This document shows, one piece after another, positions 1 to 7,818 of a stretch of 46,867 bases of DNA. Source of the DNA: MWEH01 sp035409945 (GTDB lineage Bacteria > Bacillota > Clostridia > Christensenellales > DTU072); contig DAONQC010000011.1 in the NCBI GenBank assembly GCA_035409945.1, positions 1 through 46,867 on the forward strand, read 5' to 3'. The notes beneath the pieces are model-generated. The model was not told where the DNA came from, searched no databases, and worked only from the letters and a program-made list of their open reading frames with translations. The position numbers and the translations under genes were made by a program. Position 1 is the stretch's first letter, and the number at the start of each line of letters is the position of its first letter.

Positions 1-2433
1 GCAAATTATGAAATCCCAACACCTACATACGAAGGGTATGGTTTGGAAGGATGGTTTTTAGATGCTGATAAAATAGACAATACTGGAATATGGAATATAG
101 ACTCAAATGTAGAGTTAGTTGCTAAATGGAAAATAACAGATTACACGATTACTTATAATTTAAACGGCGGAACAGTTAGTTCCGAGAATGCGAACCAGAC
201 TAGTTACACTATTGAAAGTTTAGATATCACATTAAATAATCCAACAAGAACGGGTTATAATTTCATAGGCTGGAGTGGGACGGAATTAACAGGTTCAACT
301 AATATGAGTGTAACAATTACAAATGGAAGTACGGGTGATAGGTCGTATACAGCAAATTGGTCAACTATAGAATACACGATAGGTTATACCTTAAATGATG
401 GCGAGGTGGCTATAGCAAACCTAACAAAATATACAGTGGAAACAGAAACTTTTTCTCTAAACAATCCAACGAAGAATGGTTATACATTTAGGGGCTGGAG
501 CGGGACAGACTTGATAGGTAGCAACAATACAATGGTAACAATTACAAAGGGGAGTTATGGAGAGAGAACATACACAGCCAACTGGACTCCAACTCCATAT
601 AATATTAACTACACATTAAATGGTGGAATAATTAGTTATGAGAATGCAAATCCAACTAGTTACACTATTGAAAGTTTAGATATCACATTAAATAATCCAA
701 CAAGAACGGGTTATAATTTCATAGGCTGGAGTGGGACGGAATTAACAGGTTCAACTAATATGAGTGTAACAATTACAAATGGAAGTACGGGTGATAGGTC
801 GTATACAGCAAATTGGTCAACTATAGAATACACGATAGGTTATACCTTAAATGATGGCGAGGTGGCTATAGCAAACCTAACAAAATATACAGTGGAAACA
901 GAAACTTTTTCTCTAAACAATCCAACGAAGAATGGTTATACATTTAGGGGCTGGAGCGGGACAGACTTGATAGGTAGCAACAATACAATGGTAACAATTA
1001 CAAAGGGGAGTTATGGAGAGAGAACATACACAGCCAACTGGACTCCAACTCCATATAATATTAACTACACATTAAATGGTGGAATAATTAGTTATGAGAA
1101 TGCAAATCCAACTAGTTACACTATTGAAAGTTTAGATATCACATTAAACAATCCAACAAAAACAGGATATAACTTCGTTGGCTGGAGCGGGACGGAATTA
1201 GCAGGTTCAACTAATATGAGTGTAACAATTGTAAATGGAAGTACGGGTGATAGGTCGTATACAGCAAATTGGGAAGCAATAACTACTTCAGTGACATTTG
1301 ATATCAATGGTGGAAACAGCTTAAGTCCTGACACAACAACCATTTCATATGATTCAACTATTAATTTCCCAATTCCTACACATAGTGACCCAACGCAGGC
1401 TTTTACTGGGTGGTACACTGATATGGCTGCGGGAGAGAGAATCACTGATAATTTAGGAAAAGGTTTAAATGTTTGGAATAAAAATGGTTTTGAGATACAA
1501 GCTTGGGCGGTTGAAGATACGACAATAATTCTATATGCGAGATGGGGCGATGCTAGTGTGCCTCAATATCAAAGGATAGATGCAGATGGCAATCTCGACG
1601 CAACTGGTACACATATCTTATTTGGTGAATGGCCACAAACAATTAAGACAAGTGATGTAACAATAACAGAAACTATAGATAGTCGTGGATATTACTTAGG
1701 GAACGATGGTGAATACTATGCGAGAGTAGTAGCAAATCCTAGAACAACTAATTATAAATTCTCCAATAATGCAAATGTAGAAATAGGAACGGTTTATTAT
1801 TTCAAAGTAAAACCAATCAAGTGGAGAATATTAAATATAACCAATGGGAAGGCCCTAATTTTATGTGAGAGCATAGTAGCAAATATGAGGTATAACTATT
1901 ATTATTCAGGTTCGCAAAATGGGATATATTCACATAACTATGTGGAAAGTGAGATAAGAGCCTGGTTAAATCAGGAGTTTTATAACAAAGCCTTTAGTAA
2001 TTTACAAAAAGAAATTATTCAAATAACAGAGGTAGACAATAGCACCTATAGTACGGGATATACTGGCTCTAGTGGAGCACAATATGAATGTGGAAACACA
2101 AATGACATGATTTTTCTGCCTAGTTATAGAGAGATAATAAATGCAGGGTATGGATTCAACAGTAATTTTGACAATAACGATGGTAGTAGAATAAGAAAGG
2201 TAAGTGATTATAGTATCGCTACGGGAGTGAGTATGAACACAAGTACAGATTATTATAGAAACGCCGCATATTGGTGGTTAAGATCCCCCTACTATAGTTG
2301 GGCAAATAGTTGCTATGTACGCTGTATAGATTACAGAGGAAAAGGACTTAATTGCGAAAATATAAATAACTCAAATAGAGTCGACAATACTAGCGTTGGT
2401 GTCGTGCCTGCTTTGGTGATTGATTTGACATAA
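1..2433 (+). CDS. Large surface protein, InlB B-repeats plus C-terminal DUF6273-like domain (5' truncated)
   Basis: The reading frame is open from base 1, so the N-terminus lies outside the window and 810 residues are visible. Residues about 1-430 are tandem InlB B-repeat / Listeria-Bacteroides repeat units (a run of Y-x-LNGG, then NPT-x-TGY-x-F-x-GWSG, then YTANW). These beta-grasp modules are common in secreted adhesin-like proteins. A further unit of the same class follows (FDINGG ... FTGWYTD ... LYARWG, about 435-520). The C-terminal part (about 525-810) matches the DUF6273 pattern: FGEWPQT near its start, VKPIKWRIL in the middle, FLPSYREI, WWLRSP and VPALVIDL near the end. No sortase motif or C-terminal membrane helix is visible. 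Residues about 67-370 are an exact double repeat (see 201-1112). The gene ends in a strong terminator at 2494. The role is probably extracellular, but the ligand cannot be told. Confidence 0.85.
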   Translation, partial: ANYEIPTPTYEGYGLEGWFLDADKIDNTGIWNIDSNVELVAKWKITDYTITYNLNGGTVSSENANQTSYTIESLDITLNNPTRTGYNFIGWSGTELTGSTNMSVTITNGSTGDRSYTANWSTIEYTIGYTLNDGEVAIANLTKYTVETETFSLNNPTKNGYTFRGWSGTDLIGSNNTMVTITKGSYGERTYTANWTPTPYNINYTLNGGIISYENANPTSYTIESLDITLNNPTRTGYNFIGWSGTELTGSTNMSVTITNGSTGDRSYTANWSTIEYTIGYTLNDGEVAIANLTKYTVETETFSLNNPTKNGYTFRGWSGTDLIGSNNTMVTITKGSYGERTYTANWTPTPYNINYTLNGGIISYENANPTSYTIESLDITLNNPTKTGYNFVGWSGTELAGSTNMSVTIVNGSTGDRSYTANWEAITTSVTFDINGGNSLSPDTTTISYDSTINFPIPTHSDPTQAFTGWYTDMAAGERITDNLGKGLNVWNKNGFEIQAWAVEDTTIILYARWGDASVPQYQRIDADGNLDATGTHILFGEWPQTIKTSDVTITETIDSRGYYLGNDGEYYARVVANPRTTNYKFSNNANVEIGTVYYFKVKPIKWRILNITNGKALILCESIVANMRYNYYYSGSQNGIYSHNYVESEIRAWLNQEFYNKAFSNLQKEIIQITEVDNSTYSTGYTGSSGAQYECGNTNDMIFLPSYREIINAGYGFNSNFDNNDGSRIRKVSDYSIATGVSMNTSTDYYRNAAYWWLRSPYYSWANSCYVRCIDYRGKGLNCENINNSNRVDNTSVGVVPALVIDLT
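201..1112 (+). repeat. 456-bp perfect tandem duplication inside the surface-protein gene
   Basis: The 456-bp block 201-656 is followed directly by 657-1112, which reads as identical base for base. A third copy starts at 1113 and has diverged after about 35 bases. The unit is 152 codons, so the frame is kept, and each unit holds two B-repeat modules. Identity over third codon positions points to very recent duplication or ongoing homogenisation. Confidence 0.9.
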
Positions 2434-2493
2434 AGATAAGTAATTTCGCATCCGCATTGCGGTAGGGTTTGTAGGAAATTGTAGAAAATTGGG

Positions 2494-2529
2494 AAGGTAC
2501 GGATCGGGTTAAGTGGTTCGTACCTTTTT
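2494..2529 (+). terminator. Rho-independent terminator of the surface-protein gene
   Basis: The arm AAGGTACGGA pairs with TTCGTACCTT (one G-U) around a 13-base loop and runs into TTTTT. It lies 60 bp after the stop at 2433. Confidence 0.8.
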
Positions 2530-2545
2530 CACATTTATCCATTTT

Positions 2546-2754
2546 ATGCAAAAGTTGACCATTTTATACAAAAATAAGCGGTTAGAATAGGTGTACGGAA
2601 ATATTTTGAGGTGTACGGAATTTTTGCAGGCTGTACGGAAAATTTTCAAGGTGTACGGAGTTTTTGGAAGGTGTACGGATTGTATCAAAGTGAGGGTGGC
2701 AATACAGTGCCGCAGTGCGGACTTAAACTTTATGTAAAGGATGTATTTTTAATC
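2546..2754. repeat. Intergenic GTACGG element, copy A
   Basis: The element starts ATGCAAAAGTTGACCATTTT and continues through AAAATAAGCGGTTAGAAT. It then has five spaced copies of the word (G)GTGTACGGA or CTGTACGGA at roughly 22-25 bp steps, and ends in AGTGCGGACTTAAACTTTA and TGTATTTTT. The same order of blocks recurs at 4935-5083 with only two GTACGG words. It codes for nothing visible. The resemblance appears to extend upstream into the 3' half of the terminator (GGTTCGT plus T-run). Its function is unknown. The rest of 2434-2988 holds only this element, the terminator and the palindrome at 2857. Confidence 0.75.
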
Positions 2755-2856
2755 AAGAACCTACCATGTCTACCATAAAAATAATAATTAATTATAGAGA
2801 TTATTAATGGCTCAATAAACTTTATATATTGTAAAGACTCTTATTTTAACAATTCA

Positions 2857-2890
2857 AAGTGACAAAAAATGTCACTTCGGATGTCACTTT
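2857..2890. repeat. TGTCACTT inverted and direct repeat
   Basis: AAGTGACA, five A, TGTCACTT is a perfect hairpin, followed after 4 bp by a further TGTCACTTT. It lies about 65-95 bp upstream of the likely -10 (TATAAT, 2954) of the next gene, so it could be an operator. It is not followed by a T-run on the plus strand and is unlikely to be a terminator. Confidence 0.5.
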
Positions 2891-2988
2891 AAATAAAGCA
2901 GAGAGACAAATTTATGCAATTACACGGCAATTTTATCTGTGGTATAACTGTGGTATAATGAGATTATTAGAAAAACAGGAGATGTTAT

Positions 2989-3498
2989 ATGGCTAAAGTG
3001 GATAGTGCTACTAGGCGTAAGATTGTCTTTTGTTTTTTGCCGCTGATTATGCATGTGGTTTTGTCTATTATTGCTATTGTCTTAATAGAAGATATGAAAA
3101 ATAGAATTCCGAAAGATGAGAGTCGGTATTGGTATGGCATGATTTTATCTACGTTTTTTTGGCTTTTTATATCTATGAGTAGCAGCATCTTTACATTATT
3201 TCCGACAATTTATATGGCATTTTGTTACGGTATTTCAGGAAATAAAAATCGTATTGCAAAACATAGGCCAGGCATTATCGCTTGTATAATTTTGACTGTT
3301 ATATTTTTAATTTGGTATTTAGGTGTATCTATTTGGGTAAACCTAGGAAGTTTCGTTGATAGAGGAGGGTGGTATCATTATTATATATTTCCTTCAGCGT
3401 TTATAGTTTTGGCTATATATCTAGGAGTAAGTATAATGTATGTGAAGGATTTTTATCCAATAGTGCGTAAGAAAACAGCAGAGAAGGAAATGACATAA
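2989..3498 (+). CDS. Small four-helix membrane protein of unknown function
   Basis: This is a 169-residue protein not recognised as a named family. Hydrophobic segments are seen at about 11-33, 48-75, 96-118 and 131-152, so it should be an integral membrane protein with four helices. Both ends are positively charged (N-terminal SATRRK, C-terminal RKKTAEKE), favouring cytoplasmic termini. The ATG at 2989 has AGGAG eight to twelve bases upstream, and a TATAAT box lies at 2954-2959. It stands alone between the GTACGG element and the paralogue pair. No enzyme motif is visible. Confidence 0.7.
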   Translation: MAKVDSATRRKIVFCFLPLIMHVVLSIIAIVLIEDMKNRIPKDESRYWYGMILSTFFWLFISMSSSIFTLFPTIYMAFCYGISGNKNRIAKHRPGIIACIILTVIFLIWYLGVSIWVNLGSFVDRGGWYHYYIFPSAFIVLAIYLGVSIMYVKDFYPIVRKKTAEKEMT

Positions 3499-3663
3499 AC
3501 ACGAATAAAAGAAATAATAAGTTTTATAAGATTGAAAGAACGGTTTCAGAGCTTTCACAAAAAACTAAAACTGCAAATGATGTACTATTTAGAAGGAAAT
3601 AAGCGATTATCACCATATAATTAGTTTAGACAATATTAGGATTTTTGCATTGAAGGAGGAGTG

Positions 3664-4344
3664 ATGGTAAAACAGAAGATAGAAAGAATATTAAATGTAA
3701 GGCAAGTTATGTATGATGAAGATGAAAGTACTTTTGATTTGTTTGATTTAGACGAATTAGAAGCAATTTTGACTGCAGACTATGAAGAAACGCTTAAATT
3801 TTTAAAAAATGCAAATCAGTATGAAATTATGTGCGCTTCAGACGTGTTGGTTGCCATTGTCGAAACCTTTCCACAATATGATTGGGTAAAGTTATTCAAA
3901 GAAAAGGCTGATATTATAACTGATTTAGAAAGCCCACATATTGATAAAGAAGAATATTTCTCGAACATAAGAGAAGCTGAGTTTGTTATTAAAAATCCAT
4001 ACAGAAAATTGAAGCCTGAGACACTTGTCACTATACATAAGGTGTTAACTACTCTTCCAAGGTTAAGTAAAAATCAACTAGATGAAATTTCCAGATTTGA
4101 CAATTTTGACTTATTAACCCAGATTATTGATGACAAGATTCAAGAACTTCAAAAAAGAAGAGATAAAAACCATGGGGAAACAATTAACCAAAAATGGTTA
4201 GAAGATCTAATATCAGCAAACAAAGATATAAGAGATGAAACCAATCCAAGAATAGATGTTAATCATATAATTAAAAATGTAGATGTATCAAGGCTATTAA
4301 GCACTAGGTATAAAGTAAGTAAAAAGCATAAGAAACACAAGTAG
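3664..4344 (+). CDS. Hypothetical protein, long member of a local paralogue pair
   Basis: The protein has 226 residues, is soluble and highly charged, and belongs to no family I can name. The ATG at 3664 is preferred over the overlapping GTG at 3661 because AAGGAGGA abuts it. Residues 1-105 match the downstream gene at 4460: both begin MxKQKIxxxLxVRQ and share LKFLKNA-type, QYEIMCASDVL, FPQYDW, FKEKADIITDLESPHIDKEE. Residues 105-215 are extra here. Both proteins end in a lysine/histidine tail (KKHKKHK here). The layout, with a charged alpha-helical core in an accessory region, is loosely like small immunity proteins, but no toxin is seen nearby and this is a guess. Confidence 0.7.
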   Translation: MVKQKIERILNVRQVMYDEDESTFDLFDLDELEAILTADYEETLKFLKNANQYEIMCASDVLVAIVETFPQYDWVKLFKEKADIITDLESPHIDKEEYFSNIREAEFVIKNPYRKLKPETLVTIHKVLTTLPRLSKNQLDEISRFDNFDLLTQIIDDKIQELQKRRDKNHGETINQKWLEDLISANKDIRDETNPRIDVNHIIKNVDVSRLLSTRYKVSKKHKKHK

Positions 4345-4459
4345 TAGAACTTAATATAAGTTCAATAACTTCTCTAAAATATTGATCACTTGTGAAAACT
4401 GATAGTGCTTTTTAGAATTTCAAACCAAATAAGAATCTTATATACAGATGGAGGGGATT

Positions 4460-4831
4460 ATGTTAAAGCAAAAGATACAAGAAATGTTAAAAGTTCGACA
4501 ATCTTTATATGACCAAAATTACTTTGATTTAGTAGGGCTAACTGAGTTAAAAGAAATATTGACAAAGGATTATCAAGAAACATTAGAATTTTTGAAGAAT
4601 GCAGACCAGTATGAAATAATGTGTGCCTCCGATGTGTTAATAGAAATTATAGAGGCGTTTCCGCAATATGATTGGATAAAGTTATTTAAAGAAAAAGCAG
4701 ATATTATAACTGATTTGGAAAGTCCACACATTGATAAAGAAGAGTATTTACTTAATATAGAAGAGGCAGAAAGCAATGTTATAAAGCCAGCTAAAAAAAG
4801 AAAATGTTTAGCTAAAAAGAAACATAAATAA
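4460..4831 (+). CDS. Hypothetical protein, short member of the paralogue pair
   Basis: This 123-residue paralogue of the gene at 3664 starts at ATG 4460, with GGAGGGG five bases upstream; an ATG at 4448 is in frame but would place the ribosome site inside the gene. It keeps the shared N-terminal block (QYEIMCASDVL, FPQYDW, KEKADIITDLESPHIDKEEY) and the basic C-terminus (KKKHK) but lacks the roughly 110 middle residues of its partner, as if by internal deletion. In the shared block most base differences fall at third positions, which indicates both copies have been kept as proteins. The second GTACGG element follows about 100 bp downstream. Confidence 0.65.
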   Translation: MLKQKIQEMLKVRQSLYDQNYFDLVGLTELKEILTKDYQETLEFLKNADQYEIMCASDVLIEIIEAFPQYDWIKLFKEKADIITDLESPHIDKEEYLLNIEEAESNVIKPAKKRKCLAKKKHK

Positions 4832-4934
4832 TTAGGTTTTACTTCCAATATATAAGTTTAATATTGGCGTTATACCAAGCATATAGCTTTAGATGATATT
4901 AAATGGTTCGTGTTTTTTAATTTTTAGTAGGATT

Positions 4935-5083
4935 ATGCAAAATTTGACCATTTTATACAAAAATAAGCGGTTAGAATGGGGGTACGGAATTTTTCAAGGG
5001 GTACGGATTGTATCGATGCGAGGGTGGTCGGGTAGCGTTGCAGTGCGAACTTAAACTTTATGTAAAGAATGTATTTTTGACAA
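4935..5083. repeat. Intergenic GTACGG element, copy B
   Basis: This is the second copy of the element at 2546-2754. It starts ATGCAAAATTTGACCATTTT, then AAAATAAGCGGTTAGAAT, two GGTACGGA words, TGTATCGATGCGAGGGTGG, AGTGCGAACTTAAACTTTA and TGTATTTTT. It is shorter than copy A because three GTACGG units are missing. The block order is kept while the units change in number. Confidence 0.75.
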
Positions 5084-5142
5084 GCAGTCTACTACAAAAG
5101 CAATAATTATGTAATATCAATTGGTGCTCCAAGTGTAGTACC

Positions 5143-5255
5143 ATGTTGCAACATCTTTTGCAACATCGAAAACCTAAAAACATGTGGCTAGAAAGCAAAA
5201 TTATATAAAAAATGTTTTATTATCATAAAAAATGCAACATGTTTTGCAACATCGA
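5143..5255. repeat. TGCAACAT repeat pair
   Basis: TGCAACATCTTTTGCAACAT (5147-5166) and TGCAACATGTTTTGCAACAT (5233-5252) are near-identical, each holding two TGCAACAT words 12 bp apart and followed by CGA. The first overlaps the perfect palindrome ATGTTGCAACAT at 5143-5154. The spacing suits paired protein-binding sites. 4832-5635 is otherwise non-coding and holds this pair, the GTACGG element and the 23-bp array. Confidence 0.55.
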
Positions 5256-5385
5256 TACAACATTAAAAATTATTAGAAAGCGTTGTATAGAAATATTTTT
5301 GTTTTCAACTTTGAATGTTATTGTTTCTATCATTTCAAATACAAGTAAAATTTACTTTTGTTGACAAGTACACAACTGGTACAAA

Positions 5386-5500
5386 TACTGGAATAGAAAG
5401 TCGTCAAACACTGGAATGAAAAGTCATCAAACACTGGAATGAAAAGTCGACAAATACTGGAATGAAAAGTCTACAAACACTGGAATAAAATGTCCACAAA
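5386..5500. repeat. Five tandem 23-bp repeats
   Basis: There are five contiguous 23-bp units (5386, 5409, 5432, 5455, 5478) of the form YACTGGAATGAAAAGTCNNC plus AAA, and a sixth decayed half-unit (TGCTGGAATT) at 5501. There are no spacers, so this is not a CRISPR. Such arrays occur at the ends of IS21-type insertion sequences and at iteron origins. No transposase or replication gene is present here. Confidence 0.8.
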
Positions 5501-5635
5501 TGCTGGAATTATGTGTTATCCATACGGATTTCACATTGACCTAATTAAAATAATATTATATATTAATAGCAGTATACGAAACAGGGTTTTAGTTGTTTAG
5601 TAATCGAAAGGCAAGACAACAATTTGGAGTATAAA

Positions 5636-6778
5636 ATGATGTATTCACAAAAAAACATTCGTCCGATAGGGCTAACATTTATTAATGATAGATATTATCT
5701 CTTTTATGGAAAAAGAAGACAAAAAGGGATTTTTTATACTACATCCATAGATTTGATAAATTTCGGAGACGAGATAGAAATTCCTATTGATGAAGAATGT
5801 GATACTGGTTCAGTACTTGTAAAAAACAAAAAAATATATTTAATCTATTCTACTACAAAAAAATCTAGCATAAGACTAATTTCGATGACCTTGGAGGGCG
5901 AAGTAGAAGTATTTCCTGTTCCTGTTATTAACAAAATAGGGCTTATGCATCCAAAGGTGTTTCATGATGGAAATAAATATTATCTCATCGCATCTAATAG
6001 AAACGGTGTAATGAGTGTATATGAGTCAGTCAGTATTTTAAGCTGGGTTCATTGTCTAGATATTGATACATTCAAACCTTTATCTCCTACCCATCCTGCC
6101 CTTCAAATGACAGGCGATGAGTGGGTGCTGTTTTTCAAAACAAAGGATGGTTTTTGTTATACAAAAGGTGGTATTGACTTTGAAGGTAAAAGATATGCTT
6201 TTGATACAGAGATTAAATGTTTAGATAACTTAAATAGTCCAAGAGTTAATGTAATTGGTGATGGGAGAAACATATTACTTGGTGCTATAGATGATTCATT
6301 AGTCATGCGAGAGCTTTGGACTAAAGTAGGCAATATAGTATCTTTACAACTACGAGAAATTAAATCTAAATGTAGAGTTGTAGGAAAGCAAAAGCTAGGG
6401 AAGGTATGGAAAAGAGAAGTATCTGAATTAAGTGAAGAAAACTTTCAATTACATCTAACATTTCCAAATGGGGTAAAAGGAGAATTTACACTTGAGCTTG
6501 GGGATAATCCTCACGATAGAGCATACCTATATTTTGGGAATAATATAGCCCTTCTTAGTGTAGGCGATTTGATTGATAAATATAGTCAAAGAAGATTAAA
6601 TGATATGGATAATCTAGAATGCGATATTTATTTCATAGATGGTATAGTTAGTGTCTTTTTAACAAATGAAGGAATTACATTAACTCAAAAATTAGATATA
6701 TCTAAGATTTATGATAATAAAATACTTTTAACTTGTGATGATAATGTAGATATTTATTATTCTGAAATTGATAGTTAG
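5636..6778 (+). CDS. GH32-fold protein lacking the catalytic acids (pseudo-enzyme)
   Basis: The 380-residue protein follows the layout of GH32 fructosidases: a five-bladed propeller (about 1-240) and a C-terminal beta-sandwich (about 255-375, with LECDIYFIDGIVSVFLTNEG). Landmarks align well: PIGLTFINDRYYLFYG for the NDPNG blade, SIDLINF for S-DL-W, CDTGSVLV for the SGS strand, MHPKVFHDGNKYYLI for RDPKV, and SPTHPALQMTGDEWVLFF for the EC-PDLF strand. The nucleophile Asp of NDPNG is Arg9, the Asp of RDP is His105, and the Glu of EC is replaced in THPAL (152-156). It therefore should not hydrolyse fructans and may bind sugar or play another role. It has no signal peptide. The ATG at 5636 is used because GGAG sits six bases upstream; an upstream TTG at 5624 overlaps that site. 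Confidence 0.7.
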   Translation: MMYSQKNIRPIGLTFINDRYYLFYGKRRQKGIFYTTSIDLINFGDEIEIPIDEECDTGSVLVKNKKIYLIYSTTKKSSIRLISMTLEGEVEVFPVPVINKIGLMHPKVFHDGNKYYLIASNRNGVMSVYESVSILSWVHCLDIDTFKPLSPTHPALQMTGDEWVLFFKTKDGFCYTKGGIDFEGKRYAFDTEIKCLDNLNSPRVNVIGDGRNILLGAIDDSLVMRELWTKVGNIVSLQLREIKSKCRVVGKQKLGKVWKREVSELSEENFQLHLTFPNGVKGEFTLELGDNPHDRAYLYFGNNIALLSVGDLIDKYSQRRLNDMDNLECDIYFIDGIVSVFLTNEGITLTQKLDISKIYDNKILLTCDDNVDIYYSEIDS

Positions 6779-6837
6779 ATGTAGTATCATTAAAGCAGCT
6801 AGTATAAGGATATATGTTGGTGAAAAAACAATATTCA

Positions 6838-6914
6838 AGGATTCAAAATGATATATACAAATGATGTTGCTAACCGTTTTTACTGGTTAAATTCAAACAA
6901 CATTATTATACGAG
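6838..6914 (+). promoter_or_regulatory. Structured leader element (copy 1) before the HD gene
   Basis: ATGTTG (6864) pairs with CAACAT (6898), and inside it TAACC (6871) pairs with GGTTA (6885). It ends CATTATTATACGAG six bases before the start codon at 6921. Close copies lie at 11691 and 11803. In copy 3 the outer stem is ATGCTG/CAGCAT, a compensatory change. ATTCAAAAT and ACAAA upstream are also shared with copy 2. Its place suggests a cis-acting RNA controlling translation. Confidence 0.55.
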
Positions 6915-6920
6915 AAGAAA

Positions 6921-7532
6921 ATGACAACCAAAGAAGCAATTCAAGAGACATTTATAAAAATCTATAACGACAACATAAAAAGAAAAGGGGCAAAGGAGTT
7001 TTTAGATTATTTGTGTTCTAGTAACAGCGATTTTTTTGATGCTCCAGCAAGTACCAAGTTCCATTCCTCTGAACCTGGTGGACTTTGTATGCACAGTATA
7101 AAAGTTTATTATAGGTTAAAAGAACTAGTTGCTAATGAAAAAAGTGAATGGGCAAAAAGTATAACTGATGAGAGTATTGCTATAATAGGTTTACTTCACG
7201 ATGTATGTAAAATTAACTTTTATAAAGTCGAAATGCGAAATAGAAAGGATGAAAGAGGGGAGTGGATAAAAGTTCCTTTTTATACGGTTGACGAAGAACT
7301 TCCATATGGACATGGCGAAAAATCCGTATACATTTTGAGTAGCTATATGAAGTTAACAAGAGATGAGGCAATGGCTATTAACTGGCATATGGGTGGTTTT
7401 GACCAAAGAGTAATAGGAGGTAGTTATCAAATAGGATCTGCCTGCTACAAACATCCGTTAGTAGTTCTCACCCAAGCAGCCGACTTATTTGCCACATATT
7501 TTGATGAAACCCCTGGTGGAAGTGATTATTAA
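6921..7532 (+). CDS. HD-domain phosphohydrolase
   Basis: This 203-residue protein of the HD metal-dependent phosphohydrolase superfamily has the metal ligands in order: His58 (GGLCMHSIKVY), His93-Asp94 (GLLHDVCK), His131 (GHGEKS), His156 (NWHMG) and Asp188 (AADLFATY). The set matches a small stand-alone HD family common in Firmicutes and their phages, whose substrate, probably a nucleotide, is not established. No synthetase or GGDEF domain is attached. The gene stands alone between the GH32-like gene and mscL. Its start lies directly after the structured leader element, so its translation may be controlled there. Confidence 0.8.
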   Translation: MTTKEAIQETFIKIYNDNIKRKGAKEFLDYLCSSNSDFFDAPASTKFHSSEPGGLCMHSIKVYYRLKELVANEKSEWAKSITDESIAIIGLLHDVCKINFYKVEMRNRKDERGEWIKVPFYTVDEELPYGHGEKSVYILSSYMKLTRDEAMAINWHMGGFDQRVIGGSYQIGSACYKHPLVVLTQAADLFATYFDETPGGSDY

Positions 7533-7745
7533 TTTCTAGTGAGTTTTATAGTCGCGTTTTGTTTCTAATTAAATTTTCAAGAGTAACGGAATTTTATTTA
7601 AAAGGCTGGAGTGTGATTGATAATGCTTATTATATTAGTTTGCATAGCAAGTAGGCACTCTATTGTGTAGCGCAAGTGTGGCTGAAGTATGTTGAAAAAA
7701 CGCTATGGTGAGGACTGTATGTCAACAAATAAAATCATAATAATA

Positions 7746-7774
7746 TTGACAAAATAAGTGAGAAGCACTACTAT
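7746..7774 (+). promoter_or_regulatory. Sigma-A-type promoter of mscL
   Basis: TTGACA (7746-7751), 17 bp, TACTAT (7769-7774), 45 bp before the mscL start. The spacer 7533-7745 shows no gene or clear repeat. Confidence 0.65.
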
Positions 7775-7818
7775 TTATAGCATAAAATCATAAGAGATTT
7801 ATTTAAGGGAGGTACAAT

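Noticed and set aside
5386..5500. CRISPR array
   Set aside because: The 23-bp units are contiguous with no unique spacers, and there are no cas genes.
6860..6914. Conserved peptide (ANRVDWLN-like) encoded by the leader element
   Set aside because: The frames continue differently in each copy and the copy 1 versus 3 differences are best explained by base pairing, although a coding origin is not fully excluded.
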